Notes under the pieces: model-generated | The model's database searches: none | What the model was told of the DNA's origin: nothing | What the model saw: only the letters and a program-made list of their open reading frames with translations | In this document: positions 1 to 7,667 of the stretch, one piece after another | Position numbering within the stretch: the stretch's first letter is position 1 | Layout of the letters: every line of letters starts with the position of its first letter | Translations under genes and position numbers: made by a program | Source: Brenneria nigrifluens DSM 30175 = ATCC 13028 | Lineage (GTDB): Bacteria > Pseudomonadota > Gammaproteobacteria > Enterobacterales > Enterobacteriaceae | Assembly (NCBI RefSeq): GCF_005484965.1 | Contig: NZ_CP034036.1 | Span: 1,116,001 to 1,180,000, forward strand | Direction: 5' to 3' | Length of the DNA stretch: 64,000 nt

Positions 1-240
1 TATAATAGACATGTTCAAGAAAATTCGGATAAGAAAACTATCCAGTTTTGGTCTAATATGCTGGATTTGACGAGTATTTTTGAGTGTGACGATTATTTGA
101 TGGTTAAAAGTTTTGCCGATGATTTGGCTTATGTTTGGAATAAAAAAATTGAGACGCTTGGTTATCAAAAAATTGCTGTGGCAAAGACGTATTTAGAAGA
201 AGATGATGAGAGCGTATATATAACGATAGCGATACCTTGA
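1..240 (+). CDS. 3' end of a probable Rhs-associated immunity protein
   Basis: The frame is open from the first base of the window, so only the last 79 residues are present. The product is small, acidic and AT-rich in codon use, ending in IAIP. I recognise no family. Position is the main argument: like the two immunity genes at 2175 and 4314, it is followed directly by the same CCGGAAG...CTTCCGG terminator and then by an antisense SymE relic, so it most likely neutralises an Rhs tip encoded to the left of the window. The methionine at base 58 is probably internal. Confidence 0.5.
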   Translation, partial: YNRHVQENSDKKTIQFWSNMLDLTSIFECDDYLMVKSFADDLAYVWNKKIETLGYQKIAVAKTYLEEDDESVYITIAIP

Positions 241-267
241 TTATAAACAACTATTGATCTTATTTTA

Positions 268-303
268 AAGCCGGAAGCGATCGTCGATCCTTCCGGCTTT
301 TTT
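268..303 (+). terminator. rho-independent terminator after the first immunity gene
   Basis: A 10-base stem AAGCCGGAAG/CTTCCGGCTT with a 12-base loop is followed by a T-run. Near-identical stems follow the immunity genes at 2531 and 4640. Confidence 0.85.
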
Positions 304-324
304 ATTTTATAATCTGGTTAGCCG

Positions 325-480
325 CTACAAATTAATCTGCGTCTCAATAATAATCCTGCCGCGCTCCACCGTAACGGTGACGGGCATCCCGGTCATAAAG
401 CCACATTCTTCGAGCCAGCGGCCTTTAAGGTTGATGGCCGAGGGCGGGTTGGGCCTGCCGTTATGCGGGTGGGATCCAAA
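325..480 (-). pseudogene. SymE-like toxin relic, 5' truncated
   Basis: The minus strand reads through NLKGRWLEECGF, then TGMPVTVTV and RGRIII to a TAG stop. This is the C-terminal signature of the SymE family (SOS-induced toxins with an AbrB-like fold). The frame runs into a stop upstream without an in-frame start, so only about the last 50 residues survive and no product is expected. It is cut on its 5' side close to where the Rhs core fragment begins at about 524. Confidence 0.6.
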
Positions 481-529
481 ATTGTATTAACTATATGTTT
501 TAAAATCGTTTATTTTTTATTTTGACCCT

Positions 530-2164
530 TTGGCTAGTTCTGCCAGCAATTCCGATGCGGGCGGGCAGCGCGCGGCGGTGGAGGGTATTCTGGCGCCGCT
601 GCAACTGGCCTGGTCGTCGGGGCAGCTGTCGTCGCTGGGTATCGGTTCGCATCAGCCGCTGACGTTCAGCCATACGGACGCGGGCGAGGAGCAGCGCCGC
701 AGCAACGGCGCCGGTTTTGCGCTGCGTCAGGAGTGGAGCCCGACGGGGCTGTTGCAGCGTCAGGCGCTGGAGGGGGCGGACGGCCGGGTAAACGATGTGC
801 TGGAGCGGCGCTATCAGTACGACGTGCTGGACCGGCTGACGGGTATCAGCGACAGCCACTGGGGCGAGCAGGCGTTCCGTTTGAACGGCGCGGGTCAGGT
901 AACGGCGGAGCGTCGCGAGCAGGGCCGTCGGCGTCAGGCCAGGCTGTTTGGTTACGACTCGGAACAAAACCTGTGTGAAATCTCCCGGATAGCGCCGGGG
1001 ATGGGCGAGGCGCTGTCGGTGAAGGAGGCGGTGGCGCAGTGGTCGTCGCGGTATGATGCGGCGGGGCGGATGGTAGAACGGGGTTATGCGCAGTACCGTT
1101 ATGACGACTGTGGGCGTCTGGCGGTGAAGCGGGAGGCGCGCCCCGGCTTTCGACCGAAGGAAACGCGTTTCGAGTGGGACGTGCAGGACCGCCTGGTGCG
1201 GGTACTGTTGCCGGACGGGGCGCGCTGGCGCTATCGTTATGATGCGTTTGGTCGCCGGATAAGCAAGGTGCGCGAGGGTCAGGTTGAATCGGCGCAGGCG
1301 GTGGCGCGGGTGGCGTACCGGTGGGACGGCGACCAGTTGGTGGGACAGCGGCAGTATTTGGCGGACGGCACGGCGGCGCGGGAAGTGCAGTGGGTGTATG
1401 AGCCGGGGAGTTTCCGTCCGCTGGCGCAGGTGGAGTCGAAAGCGGGGGAGACGCAACTTCACTATATCGTGACGGACCTGACGGGAACGGCGCGGGAATT
1501 GTGCAGCGAGGCGGGGGAAGTCCACTGGCGGGGCGAGCACCGGGAAGAGCGGTTACCGATAAGGCAGCGGCGCTATCTGGGCGATGCGGCGAACGAGGAG
1601 GTGTACTGCGAGCTGCGCTATCAGGGGCAGTTATACGATGCGGAAACGGGGCTTTACTATAACCGGCATCGTTATTATGATGCGGAGAGCGGACAGTATA
1701 TCTCGCCGGACCCGATAGGGCTGGCGGGTGGTTTAAACAACTACGCTTATGCGCCGAATCCGCTTACGTGGATTGATCCGTTGGGGTTGGCGAGATGTAA
1801 ACCTGAAAAATGGGACGTAGATTCACACCAGAATAATAAAAATGCCGTTAAAGGATTAAACCTCGGTTTGGATTCTCATCATGTCGGCCAGAAAAATATC
1901 ATGAAAGATTTAGTCGAAGGATATGATCCTGTAACTGCTCCAGCCATATTAGTTCCTCGTGTTGGACATACTGTATCAAAAGAAGGTGTGGGGATCGTTT
2001 CAAGAAGCAGAATAAATTCAAAGACAGGATTGCCATTTGACAATGCAAGGGATGTTGTAGCAAGAGATATTCGAGAGCTAAGAAGAGTATATCCTGACAT
2101 TCCAAATAGTAAGCTTAAAGAGCTTATAGATATGAACAAGAAAATGTATCCTGAATTAAGGTGA
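530..2164 (+). CDS. 5'-truncated Rhs protein with a Tox-SHH-like nuclease tip
   Basis: Residues 1-420 are Rhs core with YD repeats (for example YRYDAFGRRISK) and the conserved core end SPDPIGLAGG...NPLTWIDPLGL. Full Rhs proteins have well over 1000 residues, so most of the shell is missing. The frame is open back to about 491 and the listed start is a TTG without a clear ribosome binding site. Residues 421-544 form the variable tip. GLDSHHVGQ (Ser449-His450-His451), followed by TAPAILVPRVGHT, matches the SHH group of HNH/EndoVII-fold toxins, so a DNA-cleaving effector is inferred. The tip is AT-rich while the core is GC-rich, as expected for exchangeable tips. Whether the fragment is expressed or only a donor for tip swapping cannot be told from sequence. 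The cognate immunity gene follows 10 bases downstream. Confidence 0.75.
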   Translation: MASSASNSDAGGQRAAVEGILAPLQLAWSSGQLSSLGIGSHQPLTFSHTDAGEEQRRSNGAGFALRQEWSPTGLLQRQALEGADGRVNDVLERRYQYDVLDRLTGISDSHWGEQAFRLNGAGQVTAERREQGRRRQARLFGYDSEQNLCEISRIAPGMGEALSVKEAVAQWSSRYDAAGRMVERGYAQYRYDDCGRLAVKREARPGFRPKETRFEWDVQDRLVRVLLPDGARWRYRYDAFGRRISKVREGQVESAQAVARVAYRWDGDQLVGQRQYLADGTAAREVQWVYEPGSFRPLAQVESKAGETQLHYIVTDLTGTARELCSEAGEVHWRGEHREERLPIRQRRYLGDAANEEVYCELRYQGQLYDAETGLYYNRHRYYDAESGQYISPDPIGLAGGLNNYAYAPNPLTWIDPLGLARCKPEKWDVDSHQNNKNAVKGLNLGLDSHHVGQKNIMKDLVEGYDPVTAPAILVPRVGHTVSKEGVGIVSRSRINSKTGLPFDNARDVVARDIRELRRVYPDIPNSKLKELIDMNKKMYPELR

Positions 2165-2174
2165 GTGAGGTTTT

Positions 2175-2525
2175 ATGAAACTTAATGAACAAGTGGTTGA
2201 CGCTATTTTCAAAGAGTTATTTGAAGATAACTCACTACGTTACAGGCAATCCCTTGTTAAACCAGTAAATAATGATACTGGTATTTATGCTAACGCTAGA
2301 AATGCATTGGCAAAATTAGATCCTGCCGAGCAGGATAATGTATTTAAGTTTATTGATCTCGTTATTGCTGATAGTGCATCGGTGATATTAGGGACTCTGG
2401 ATGGTTCTCACTTCCCCGATAATATTAATGGAGATTTTGTTGTTACATATAAAGATAATGAAATACAAGGTAGTTTACAGGATCTATTTATAGAAAAGGC
2501 AGAAGATAAAGATATCTACTCTTGA
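2175..2525 (+). CDS. Probable immunity protein for the SHH-type Rhs tip
   Basis: A 116-residue acidic cytoplasmic protein without signal peptide or membrane segment, starting 10 bases after the Rhs stop behind a GTGAGG ribosome binding site. I do not recognise a family. The assignment rests on position: in Rhs and other polymorphic toxin systems, the small gene immediately after the toxin tip encodes the partner that binds and blocks it. Codon use is AT-rich, like the tip and unlike the Rhs core, so tip and immunity gene probably arrived together. Confidence 0.7.
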   Translation: MKLNEQVVDAIFKELFEDNSLRYRQSLVKPVNNDTGIYANARNALAKLDPAEQDNVFKFIDLVIADSASVILGTLDGSHFPDNINGDFVVTYKDNEIQGSLQDLFIEKAEDKDIYS

Positions 2526-2530
2526 ATAAA

Positions 2531-2570
2531 AAGCCGGAAGCGATCCCCAAGATCCTTCCGGCTATTTTAT
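2531..2570 (+). terminator. rho-independent terminator after the second immunity gene
   Basis: Stem AAGCCGGAAG/CTTCCGGCT followed by ATTTTATTT; second of three near-copies in the Rhs region. Confidence 0.8.
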
Positions 2571-2586
2571 TTAGCGGTTTATATTA

Positions 2587-2790
2587 TTAAGCCAGTATCA
2601 CCCCAAACTCCACCCGAATAATCATCTTACCGGGCAGCAGTTCAATATTTAACGACTGGCCTAGCAACCCGCAGCGGGTCAGCCAGTCGCCCGCCAGATA
2701 AAGCTCGCCGTTATCACGTATCCAGTCCGCGCCCTCGCGGTCATGGCCGTCGAGTTCAGCCAGCAGCGCGGCGATATCGGTATCCCGGTA
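2587..2790 (-). pseudogene. SymE-like relic (second copy)
   Basis: The minus strand reads DTDIAALLAELDG, DWIRDNGELYLAGDWLTRCG, then LLPGKMIIR and a stop. The GDWLTRCGLLG/MIIR portion resembles the SymE C-terminal domain, and the segment is closely similar to the relic at 4691. Homology stops at about 2790, where a recombinase fragment on the other strand begins. The frame continues further, but residues upstream of the break look like read-through of unrelated DNA. Confidence 0.5.
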
Positions 2791-2794
2791 CTCG

Positions 2795-2976
2795 ATGGCG
2801 ACGCAGATGCTGGAAAACGGCGCGGACACGCGACACATACAAGCCATCTTAGGGCATGAGAAGCTGAGACGACGCAAATCTACACGCGGGTCGCCATCGG
2901 GCATCTTAAGAAGGTACATGAGAAGACGCACCCGGCGGAGCGCAAGGTAAAGAAGAGGAAAAGACAGGAAAAGTAG
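2795..2976 (+). pseudogene. C-terminal relic of a tyrosine recombinase (frameshifted)
   Basis: The plus strand encodes ATQMLENGADTRHIQAILGH, then EKL. After a one-base deletion near 2866 it continues with TTQIYTRVAIGHLKKVHEKT and HPAE to a TAG. This is the last third of the catalytic domain of a XerC/XerD-like phage or transposon integrase. The LGH box with its catalytic His and the nucleophile Tyr in QIYTRV are both visible. The Arg-containing first half is missing, so the fragment is inactive. It marks an old mobile-element insertion or recombination point inside the Rhs array. Confidence 0.7.
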
Positions 2977-3015
2977 CGTAAGATGACAACACAAATGACA
3001 CCACGGGAGGCGGCA

Positions 3016-3300
3016 ATGGGAACCATTCACTTCAGAATCGATGAGGAAATCAAACGGCTGGCGATGCAGGCCGCCGAGCGTCATCAGGTCAGTCTGACGG
3101 AGTTGATGCGTCAGCGGGCGGAAGAACTGGCCGAAGAAGAGCGGCAACATCAGCGTAACGCCGGTGATGAATGGCTTGAAGCACAAGTGCGGGAAGCGTT
3201 CGCCCGTTATGATGCGGGAGAAAGTGAGTTCATCGGCAATGAGGATGCCAGTCAGCGGATGAATGAACTGAAAGCGCGGGCGGCGCGAGGTGAGTTGTGA
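3016..3300 (+). CDS. RelB/DinJ-type antitoxin
   Basis: A 94-residue protein. The N-terminal stretch GTIHFRIDEEIKRLA is the ribbon-helix-helix DNA-binding and dimerisation motif typical of RelB/DinJ antitoxins. The charged C-terminal half would wrap the toxin. I chose the ATG at 3016 because GGGAGG sits 6 bases upstream and family members begin MGxI; an in-frame ATG at 2983 has no good ribosome binding site. Its stop overlaps the toxin start (GTGA), giving translational coupling. Such antitoxins usually repress their own operon. Functionality has not been tested. Confidence 0.8.
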   Translation: MGTIHFRIDEEIKRLAMQAAERHQVSLTELMRQRAEELAEEERQHQRNAGDEWLEAQVREAFARYDAGESEFIGNEDASQRMNELKARAARGEL

Positions 3301-3575
3301 CGGTCAACGTGCGCTGGGAAAAACGGGCGCTGGCAGACCGTGAAGGTATCTATCGTTACCTGTATAAAGAGGCTGGACTGGATGTGGCGAATGGGGCGGA
3401 TGAGAAGTTCGAGTCGGCGGTATCGCTGCTGGAAGCCACGCCGGAAGCGGGGATCGATATAGGCAAGTCAGGAGAGAGAAGAAAACTGGTGCTGACAAAG
3501 TTCCCGTTCATCATTATCTATGCGCTGAAACGAAAGATAAACGAAGCGCATATCCTGCGGATATTACATACCTAG
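3297..3575 (+). CDS. RelE/ParE-family toxin
   Basis: A 92-residue basic protein with the RelE/ParE fold pattern: N-terminal VRWEKRALADREGIYRYL, a central helix, RRKLVLTKFPFIIIYALK near the C-terminus and a final HILRILHT. It starts with GTG overlapping the antitoxin stop. Members are either ribosome-dependent mRNA endonucleases (RelE) or gyrase poisons (ParE). The GERRKLVLTKFPFIIIY pattern fits the ParE/RelE superfamily without deciding between the two. It lies between two Rhs cassettes, where a stabilising toxin-antitoxin pair would disfavour loss of the region. Confidence 0.8.
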   Translation: MTVNVRWEKRALADREGIYRYLYKEAGLDVANGADEKFESAVSLLEATPEAGIDIGKSGERRKLVLTKFPFIIIYALKRKINEAHILRILHT

Positions 3576-3852
3576 CGCAAGGTGTCGGCGAAATACCAGA
3601 CGCGACAGAAAAGCTAGCTCATTCCTTGTGAGGGCGCAGGGTGAAGAGAAGGGCTGCAATCCCGCGTCCCTGCGGGTTTACTGCCTTGTCAGGTGCGGCG
3701 TGTCCGGTACTGTTATACTGTGCCGGGTCAAAAGTGCGCGTCGGGGCTGTGGGGTTAATGTGCTGTTAATGCTGTAAAAACGCGCTTTAAAAAGTGATTG
3801 CCCTCAGCGGGTTAAGTGCGTTAAAAAGTACGACGGCGTCAGGATCGTCCCG
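3576..3852. other. gene-free stretch before the orphan Rhs tip
   Basis: No convincing reading frame, RNA gene or terminator was found. Just after it, from about 3853, the plus strand resumes as decayed Rhs core. Confidence 0.4.
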
Positions 3853-3896
3853 ATGGCCCGATAGGGCTAAACGGCGGCATCCGACCTCAAGGTTAT

Positions 3897-4301
3897 GTGC
3901 ATAACCCATTGGAGTGGATTGATCCGCTGGGGTTGAATTCGGATAAGTGTCCTCAGTCACCGAATTCACCAGAAAATAGCAAAAAGCCAGCAGCTAAAAA
4001 GCCAAATATATCGACAAAAATTCATGAAGGTGCGCAAGGTAAACATATACCCGGTCATAATAACTATGTTGAAGGCAAGAGTGTCATAGATGCTAAACCT
4101 CAAGAGTTATTAGATAATTATCATGCGGGAAATGTTAATGCCACAAGGGTGATTAATGACAATAAAGTTAAAGTGGACTTTGGTGATGTGATCGATACTC
4201 ATAAAGATATGAATGGGACTAGTACTCCTACATCATGGGGAATAATCCATAGTGGGAAAAATGGCGCTCACATTGTTCCTGCTTTACCTGATACTCTTTA
4301 G
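3897..4301 (+). CDS. Orphan Rhs C-terminal tip with polymorphic toxin type 50-like domain
   Basis: The core part is reduced to a short stub: the plus strand from about 3853 reads PIGLNGGIRPQGYVHNPLEW and then IDPLGL, a diverged copy of the core end seen at 1705-1789. The listed GTG start lies inside that stub and is probably not a true start. The tip that follows contains KHIPGHNNYVEGKS, then TSWGIIHSGKNGAHIVPALP. The spacing of KHIPG-N-Y and the IHxxKxGxHIVP ending match the toxin type 50 family, predicted RNases found at the end of polymorphic toxins and some phage proteins. This is most likely a displaced, silent cassette that can be recombined onto a full Rhs gene. Its immunity gene follows at 4314. 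Confidence 0.65.
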   Translation: MHNPLEWIDPLGLNSDKCPQSPNSPENSKKPAAKKPNISTKIHEGAQGKHIPGHNNYVEGKSVIDAKPQELLDNYHAGNVNATRVINDNKVKVDFGDVIDTHKDMNGTSTPTSWGIIHSGKNGAHIVPALPDTL

Positions 4302-4313
4302 GTTGATTGTAAA

Positions 4314-4604
4314 ATGAATATGAAAGATCTTAAATTAACAATATTTAACTCCTTGTTGGAGAATGTTAATAATAATGTTAGGACGTTAGCATATGATTAT
4401 TATGATAATAAAATAATTATATATGGATATTTGGATACAGATCCTGATGATGATGATTATGAAGTTATCGATATAGCAATAAGTGAAATAATGGCGTCAT
4501 ATCCTGATCTGGAAAGTCAAGAAATCAACTTGGTTAAATCATATGAGCCGATTGGTAAGTTGAAGCCTTATAAAGGCTGGGTCTTTGTGAGAAATGAAAA
4601 TTAG
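4314..4604 (+). CDS. Probable immunity protein for the type 50-like tip
   Basis: A 96-residue very acidic protein (run DTDPDDDDYEVIDIAI) of AT-rich codon use, starting 12 bases after the tip stop. Family not recognised. By position and size it is the immunity partner of the upstream tip. It is followed by the third copy of the cassette terminator. Confidence 0.65.
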   Translation: MNMKDLKLTIFNSLLENVNNNVRTLAYDYYDNKIIIYGYLDTDPDDDDYEVIDIAISEIMASYPDLESQEINLVKSYEPIGKLKPYKGWVFVRNEN

Positions 4605-4638
4605 TTATAAAGTAATTAGTAAATAATATTAATAAATA

Positions 4639-4677
4639 TCCGGAAGCGATCTAACGATCCTTCCGGCTATTTTATTT
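4639..4677 (+). terminator. rho-independent terminator after the third immunity gene
   Basis: Stem CCGGAAG/CTTCCGG, loop CGATCTAACGATC, then CTATTTTATTTA; third of three near-copies in the Rhs region. Confidence 0.75.
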
Positions 4678-4690
4678 ATCTGCCCGATAA

Positions 4691-4891
4691 TTAAGCCAGC
4701 ATCGAACCCTGCTCTGCCCGAATAATCATCTTGTCGGGCAGCAGTTCAATCTCCAGTGACCGGCCGAGCAATCCGCAGCGGGTCAGCCAGTCGCCCGCAA
4801 GCGTCAGTTCGCCGTTATCGCGTATCCAGTCCGCGCCCTATCTGTCGCTACCATCCAGTTTCGACAGCAGCGCGGCAATATCGGTGTCGTA
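4691..4891 (-). pseudogene. SymE-like relic (third copy) with an in-frame stop
   Basis: The minus strand encodes YDTDIAALLSKLDGSDR, a TAG stop at 4838-4840, then GADWIRDNGELTLAGDWLTR, CGLLGRSLEIELLPDK and MIIRAEQGSMLA before TAA. It is a close paralogue of the relic at 2587. The internal stop and missing 5' part make it nonfunctional. Confidence 0.55.
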
Positions 4892-4955
4892 ATTATTAGG
4901 TTGTTTATAGATAAAAGATATTATTGAATTAATTCAGGATAATTTTAAAATAAAA

Positions 4956-5890
4956 ATGAACAGGCTTTTATTTACCAGAACTATGGCATTGGGGGCTTTC
5001 TCTTTGTTGGCTACCCAGCACAGCGGGGCGGCTGAAATAGATAATGTAAAACCACCTTTTAAAACTTCAGGTAGTATGGTTGTTTTTCAGCCTTTTGAAA
5101 ACAGCACTCCTGAACCGTTGCCTGACGCGGATTCTGCAAATTTTAAGCTTATCTATAAAGGGAATTATCCTGATAAGACGAATATCGCCAGTTCCGGAAG
5201 AAATTATTACTGTAACGCGCTGAAACTGCCGCAAGAGTTTAATCCCGACTCTGCAAGTATTATCGAGGAAAGTTTTTTGCTTGCTAATGGTAAAGCATAC
5301 GTCAACTGTAAGCCGATGAATTTCAACGTCGATGACGATAATTTTGCCGCGCTGGATTTTCCATTTTTTACCGACCGAAAAGTCGTTTTCACCATCAAGG
5401 GGGAATCGGTTGATGGGGCCGATGCTGCAACGTTTGAAACGCTGGAAAATAATCAGGCTAAAGATAAAAACCGCTATTATGTTATCGCTGGCAAGAGTGT
5501 GGCTTTACCCTACAAGCGTAGCGCCAGCGCTTACCCTCCTTGCTATGGCTTGAGGGTAAAAAGCAGTTTGTCTAAGACATAAAATCCGCGCTTATCTGCA
5601 GAAATGCTGAAAGAGAAACATGTAAAAGTAGATCTGTCGGCGCCAGGCTGCTGCCAGTTATCCCTGCGGGCGTGAATGTGCAGGATATCAAATCCCTTAG
5701 TGAAAATGTTTTTAGCGATGGAAGGTATGTTTGGTTCGTCGGTATCGAAGCCACTTTACTTACGGATATTGATGCTAAAAAGGTACAGAGGGAATTTATC
5801 CTCGGAGGCGAGCAAATTACTGACGGCGTAAATAGTTGGAAATGTATGATGTCGAAAAGTGGCGACAGGCCTTTATGTCATAAGGTATAA
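4956..5890 (+). pseudogene. Broken gene for a secreted protein of unknown family
   Basis: The first 208 codons (4956-5579) encode a protein with a good Sec signal peptide (MNRLLFTRTMALGAFSLLA, cleavage near AAE). The reading frame then shifts near 5530. In the +1 frame the sequence continues with LPSLLWLEGKKQF, a stop at 5573, and KSALICRNAERETCKSRSVG onward to HKV at 5890. That last part is open as its own 72-codon frame from 5672. I read this as one ancestral periplasmic protein of about 310 residues disrupted by one frameshift and one nonsense codon. Function unknown. The alternative is two short real genes, but the downstream frame has no plausible ribosome binding site. Confidence 0.5.
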
Positions 5891-5926
5891 ATCTGCAGCG
5901 CACCGTTTTACGGGGTATTAACAAAC

Positions 5927-5957
5927 AAAAACCACTTGTTAATTAGCAAGTGGTTTT
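5927..5957. terminator. bidirectional terminator
   Basis: Stem AAAACCACTTG/CAAGTGGTTTT with an 8-base loop, A-run on the left and T-run on the right. It separates the broken secreted-protein gene from the convergent gene at 6005. Confidence 0.8.
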
Positions 5958-6004
5958 GCGCACGGGCGGTCCAACACGCTCAAAAAAAGCGTTTAATTTA
6001 TATT

Positions 6005-6802
6005 TCAATCTTGGGGATAGAGCGCTTTGATTCTTTTATCTCTGAGGTTGCGCATTTGTACGAACATATCATGTAGTAAGTACGTTTCGCGGTCACGTGT
6101 CCAAGGCTGGCCTGATAATTCATCATACTGGGTGGGTAACGCCACTTCTTTTACCGCAAAAGAACGCAAACCGATGCTATTCGACGTTTGAATACATCGT
6201 TTGGCGTGATCCTGATGAGCCACCACCGCAACATTGCCTAATTTTTCGGCGCTCCCCTCTTTGTCAACGATAGCTTTGGCGACGCCATCGGTACTGAGAT
6301 AAGTTATCGTTCCATCACTGTTCTTTACCGGCTCAACGGAGAAGAGTTCTTTATCCAATTTATATTTGGATGTCAGAAACCGGGCGATTTCCCACTGGGC
6401 ATAAATAGGTACCGGTTTCAGCTTATAAATTTGATAAACGGTATCGGCCAGGGCTTCATTAGTCGGCCCTGGATCGGGTAATCCAACCAGATTTTCACTA
6501 CTTCCCGCCGAACCCCCCGCGCTTTCTTTATTAGGACGATTGCCAAATGCGTAAGCGACGATGCAATCGATCTTGCTCACTTCAATTTCAGGTAACTGCC
6601 AGTCCAGGCCGACATCGATAATGTGAGCGGTGAGGGATGCGGAGAGTTTGCCGTCTTTAAAATGCGTTAATAATGCTTGTTGAATATCGCGGCTGACTTG
6701 ATCATTTTTGAAAACTGCCTGAGAAGCGAGAGCCTGGTTTGGTAAGGCGGGGAAAATAAATGCTCCTGATGTTGCCAATATAAATTTGCGGCGTGTGAAC
6801 AT
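6005..6802 (-). CDS. Tat-type exported protein, possibly DUF218/SanA-like
   Basis: The protein begins MFTRRKFILATSGAFIFPAL, a twin-arginine-like signal peptide with an Ala-rich cleavage region (NQALASQA), so export to the periplasm is likely. The mature part has GPTNEALADTVYQIYK, then GNVAVVAHQDHAKRCIQT. The arrangement of an early Val-rich strand, an N/E-rich helix and VAxxxHxxRC loosely resembles the DUF218 (SanA/ElyC/YdcF) fold, but I would not insist on it. The ATG at 6802 has AAAGG seven bases upstream; an in-frame ATG at 6820 adds six residues. It stands alone on the minus strand between terminators. Confidence 0.6.
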   Translation of the reverse strand: MFTRRKFILATSGAFIFPALPNQALASQAVFKNDQVSRDIQQALLTHFKDGKLSASLTAHIIDVGLDWQLPEIEVSKIDCIVAYAFGNRPNKESAGGSAGSSENLVGLPDPGPTNEALADTVYQIYKLKPVPIYAQWEIARFLTSKYKLDKELFSVEPVKNSDGTITYLSTDGVAKAIVDKEGSAEKLGNVAVVAHQDHAKRCIQTSNSIGLRSFAVKEVALPTQYDELSGQPWTRDRETYLLHDMFVQMRNLRDKRIKALYPQD

Positions 6803-6939
6803 ATTAATGCCTTTATTCATGGTGGGAAACGAATCGAACCGTTTTTACCTTAAATCAAGCACTGCATGCGGATACTGTCAAGGGATAGGCCGGCGAGTAA
6901 ATTCGACTATCCGCCGGCCTGGTATTGGCATCGCCCCAC

Positions 6940-7614
6940 CTAATGAAGAGTGGAGATAATCTCTAATGTACCGTTGATGACGAACTGAACGCCCATACAT
7001 ACCAACAGAAAGCCCATAAGACGGGAAATGGCCTCAATGCCGCTTTTCCCAACCAGACGCATAATAAATCCTGAACTTTTCAGGCTGAGCCACAGAATAA
7101 GGCTGACCATTATAAATGTCAGGACCGGAGCGACCGTAAGCACCCACGGCGTAATATCCAAACCGCTTTTTATTTGCGATGCGGAACTGATGATAAGCGC
7201 AATGGTGCCCGGCCCTGCGGTACTGGGCATTGCCAATGGTACGAAAGCGATATTGACCACACTGGAGGATTCACTGTTATGGATTTCATCGGCTTTACTT
7301 GTCACTTCCGGTTCGTGCTCCGGTTTCTGCACCGGAAACAGCATACGGAAACCAATAAAAGCCACAATCAGCCCGCCGGCAATACGCAACCCGGGAATGG
7401 AAATACCAAAGGTATTCATGACGAGTTGCCCACTATAAAATGCGCCGGTCAGGATGAGGAAAACGTATAGCGATGCCTGAAATATCTGCCGGTTCCGCTC
7501 GCGGTAACTCATATTTCCAGCCAGCCCCAAAAACAGCGCAACCGTTGTCAGGGGATTGGCGAGAGGTAAAATCAGTACTAAGCCCACTCCGATGGTTTGA
7601 ATCAACTCCAGCAT
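6940..7614 (-). CDS. marC: MarC family inner-membrane protein
   Basis: The 224-residue protein aligns along its full length with E. coli MarC (221 residues): ILPLANPLTTVALFLGLAGN near the start, SIPGLRIAGGLIVAFIGFRM in the middle, FVPLAMPSTAGPGTIA, and ISRLMGFLLVCMGVQF near the end. Six hydrophobic segments are visible, split by a charged loop around residues 95-120. MarC was once linked to antibiotic resistance but its transport role is not established. The divergent marRAB operon, its usual E. coli neighbour, is absent here. Confidence 0.9.
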   Translation of the reverse strand: MLELIQTIGVGLVLILPLANPLTTVALFLGLAGNMSYRERNRQIFQASLYVFLILTGAFYSGQLVMNTFGISIPGLRIAGGLIVAFIGFRMLFPVQKPEHEPEVTSKADEIHNSESSSVVNIAFVPLAMPSTAGPGTIALIISSASQIKSGLDITPWVLTVAPVLTFIMVSLILWLSLKSSGFIMRLVGKSGIEAISRLMGFLLVCMGVQFVINGTLEIISTLH

Positions 7615-7667
7615 TTAATCTCCCGTTAGTTGTTTTTCTATAGGGTAAGTAATGGCCTGACAATATA

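Noticed and set aside
500..1540. 346-codon open frame antisense to the Rhs core
   Set aside because: Composition is Arg/Pro/His-rich as expected for the complement of GC-rich YD-repeat coding DNA; no start signal; the plus strand shows clear Rhs motifs.
2791..3186. 5' extension of the minus-strand frame over the second SymE relic
   Set aside because: It overlaps the recombinase relic and the antitoxin gene, both supported on the plus strand; only the part to 2790 resembles the third relic.
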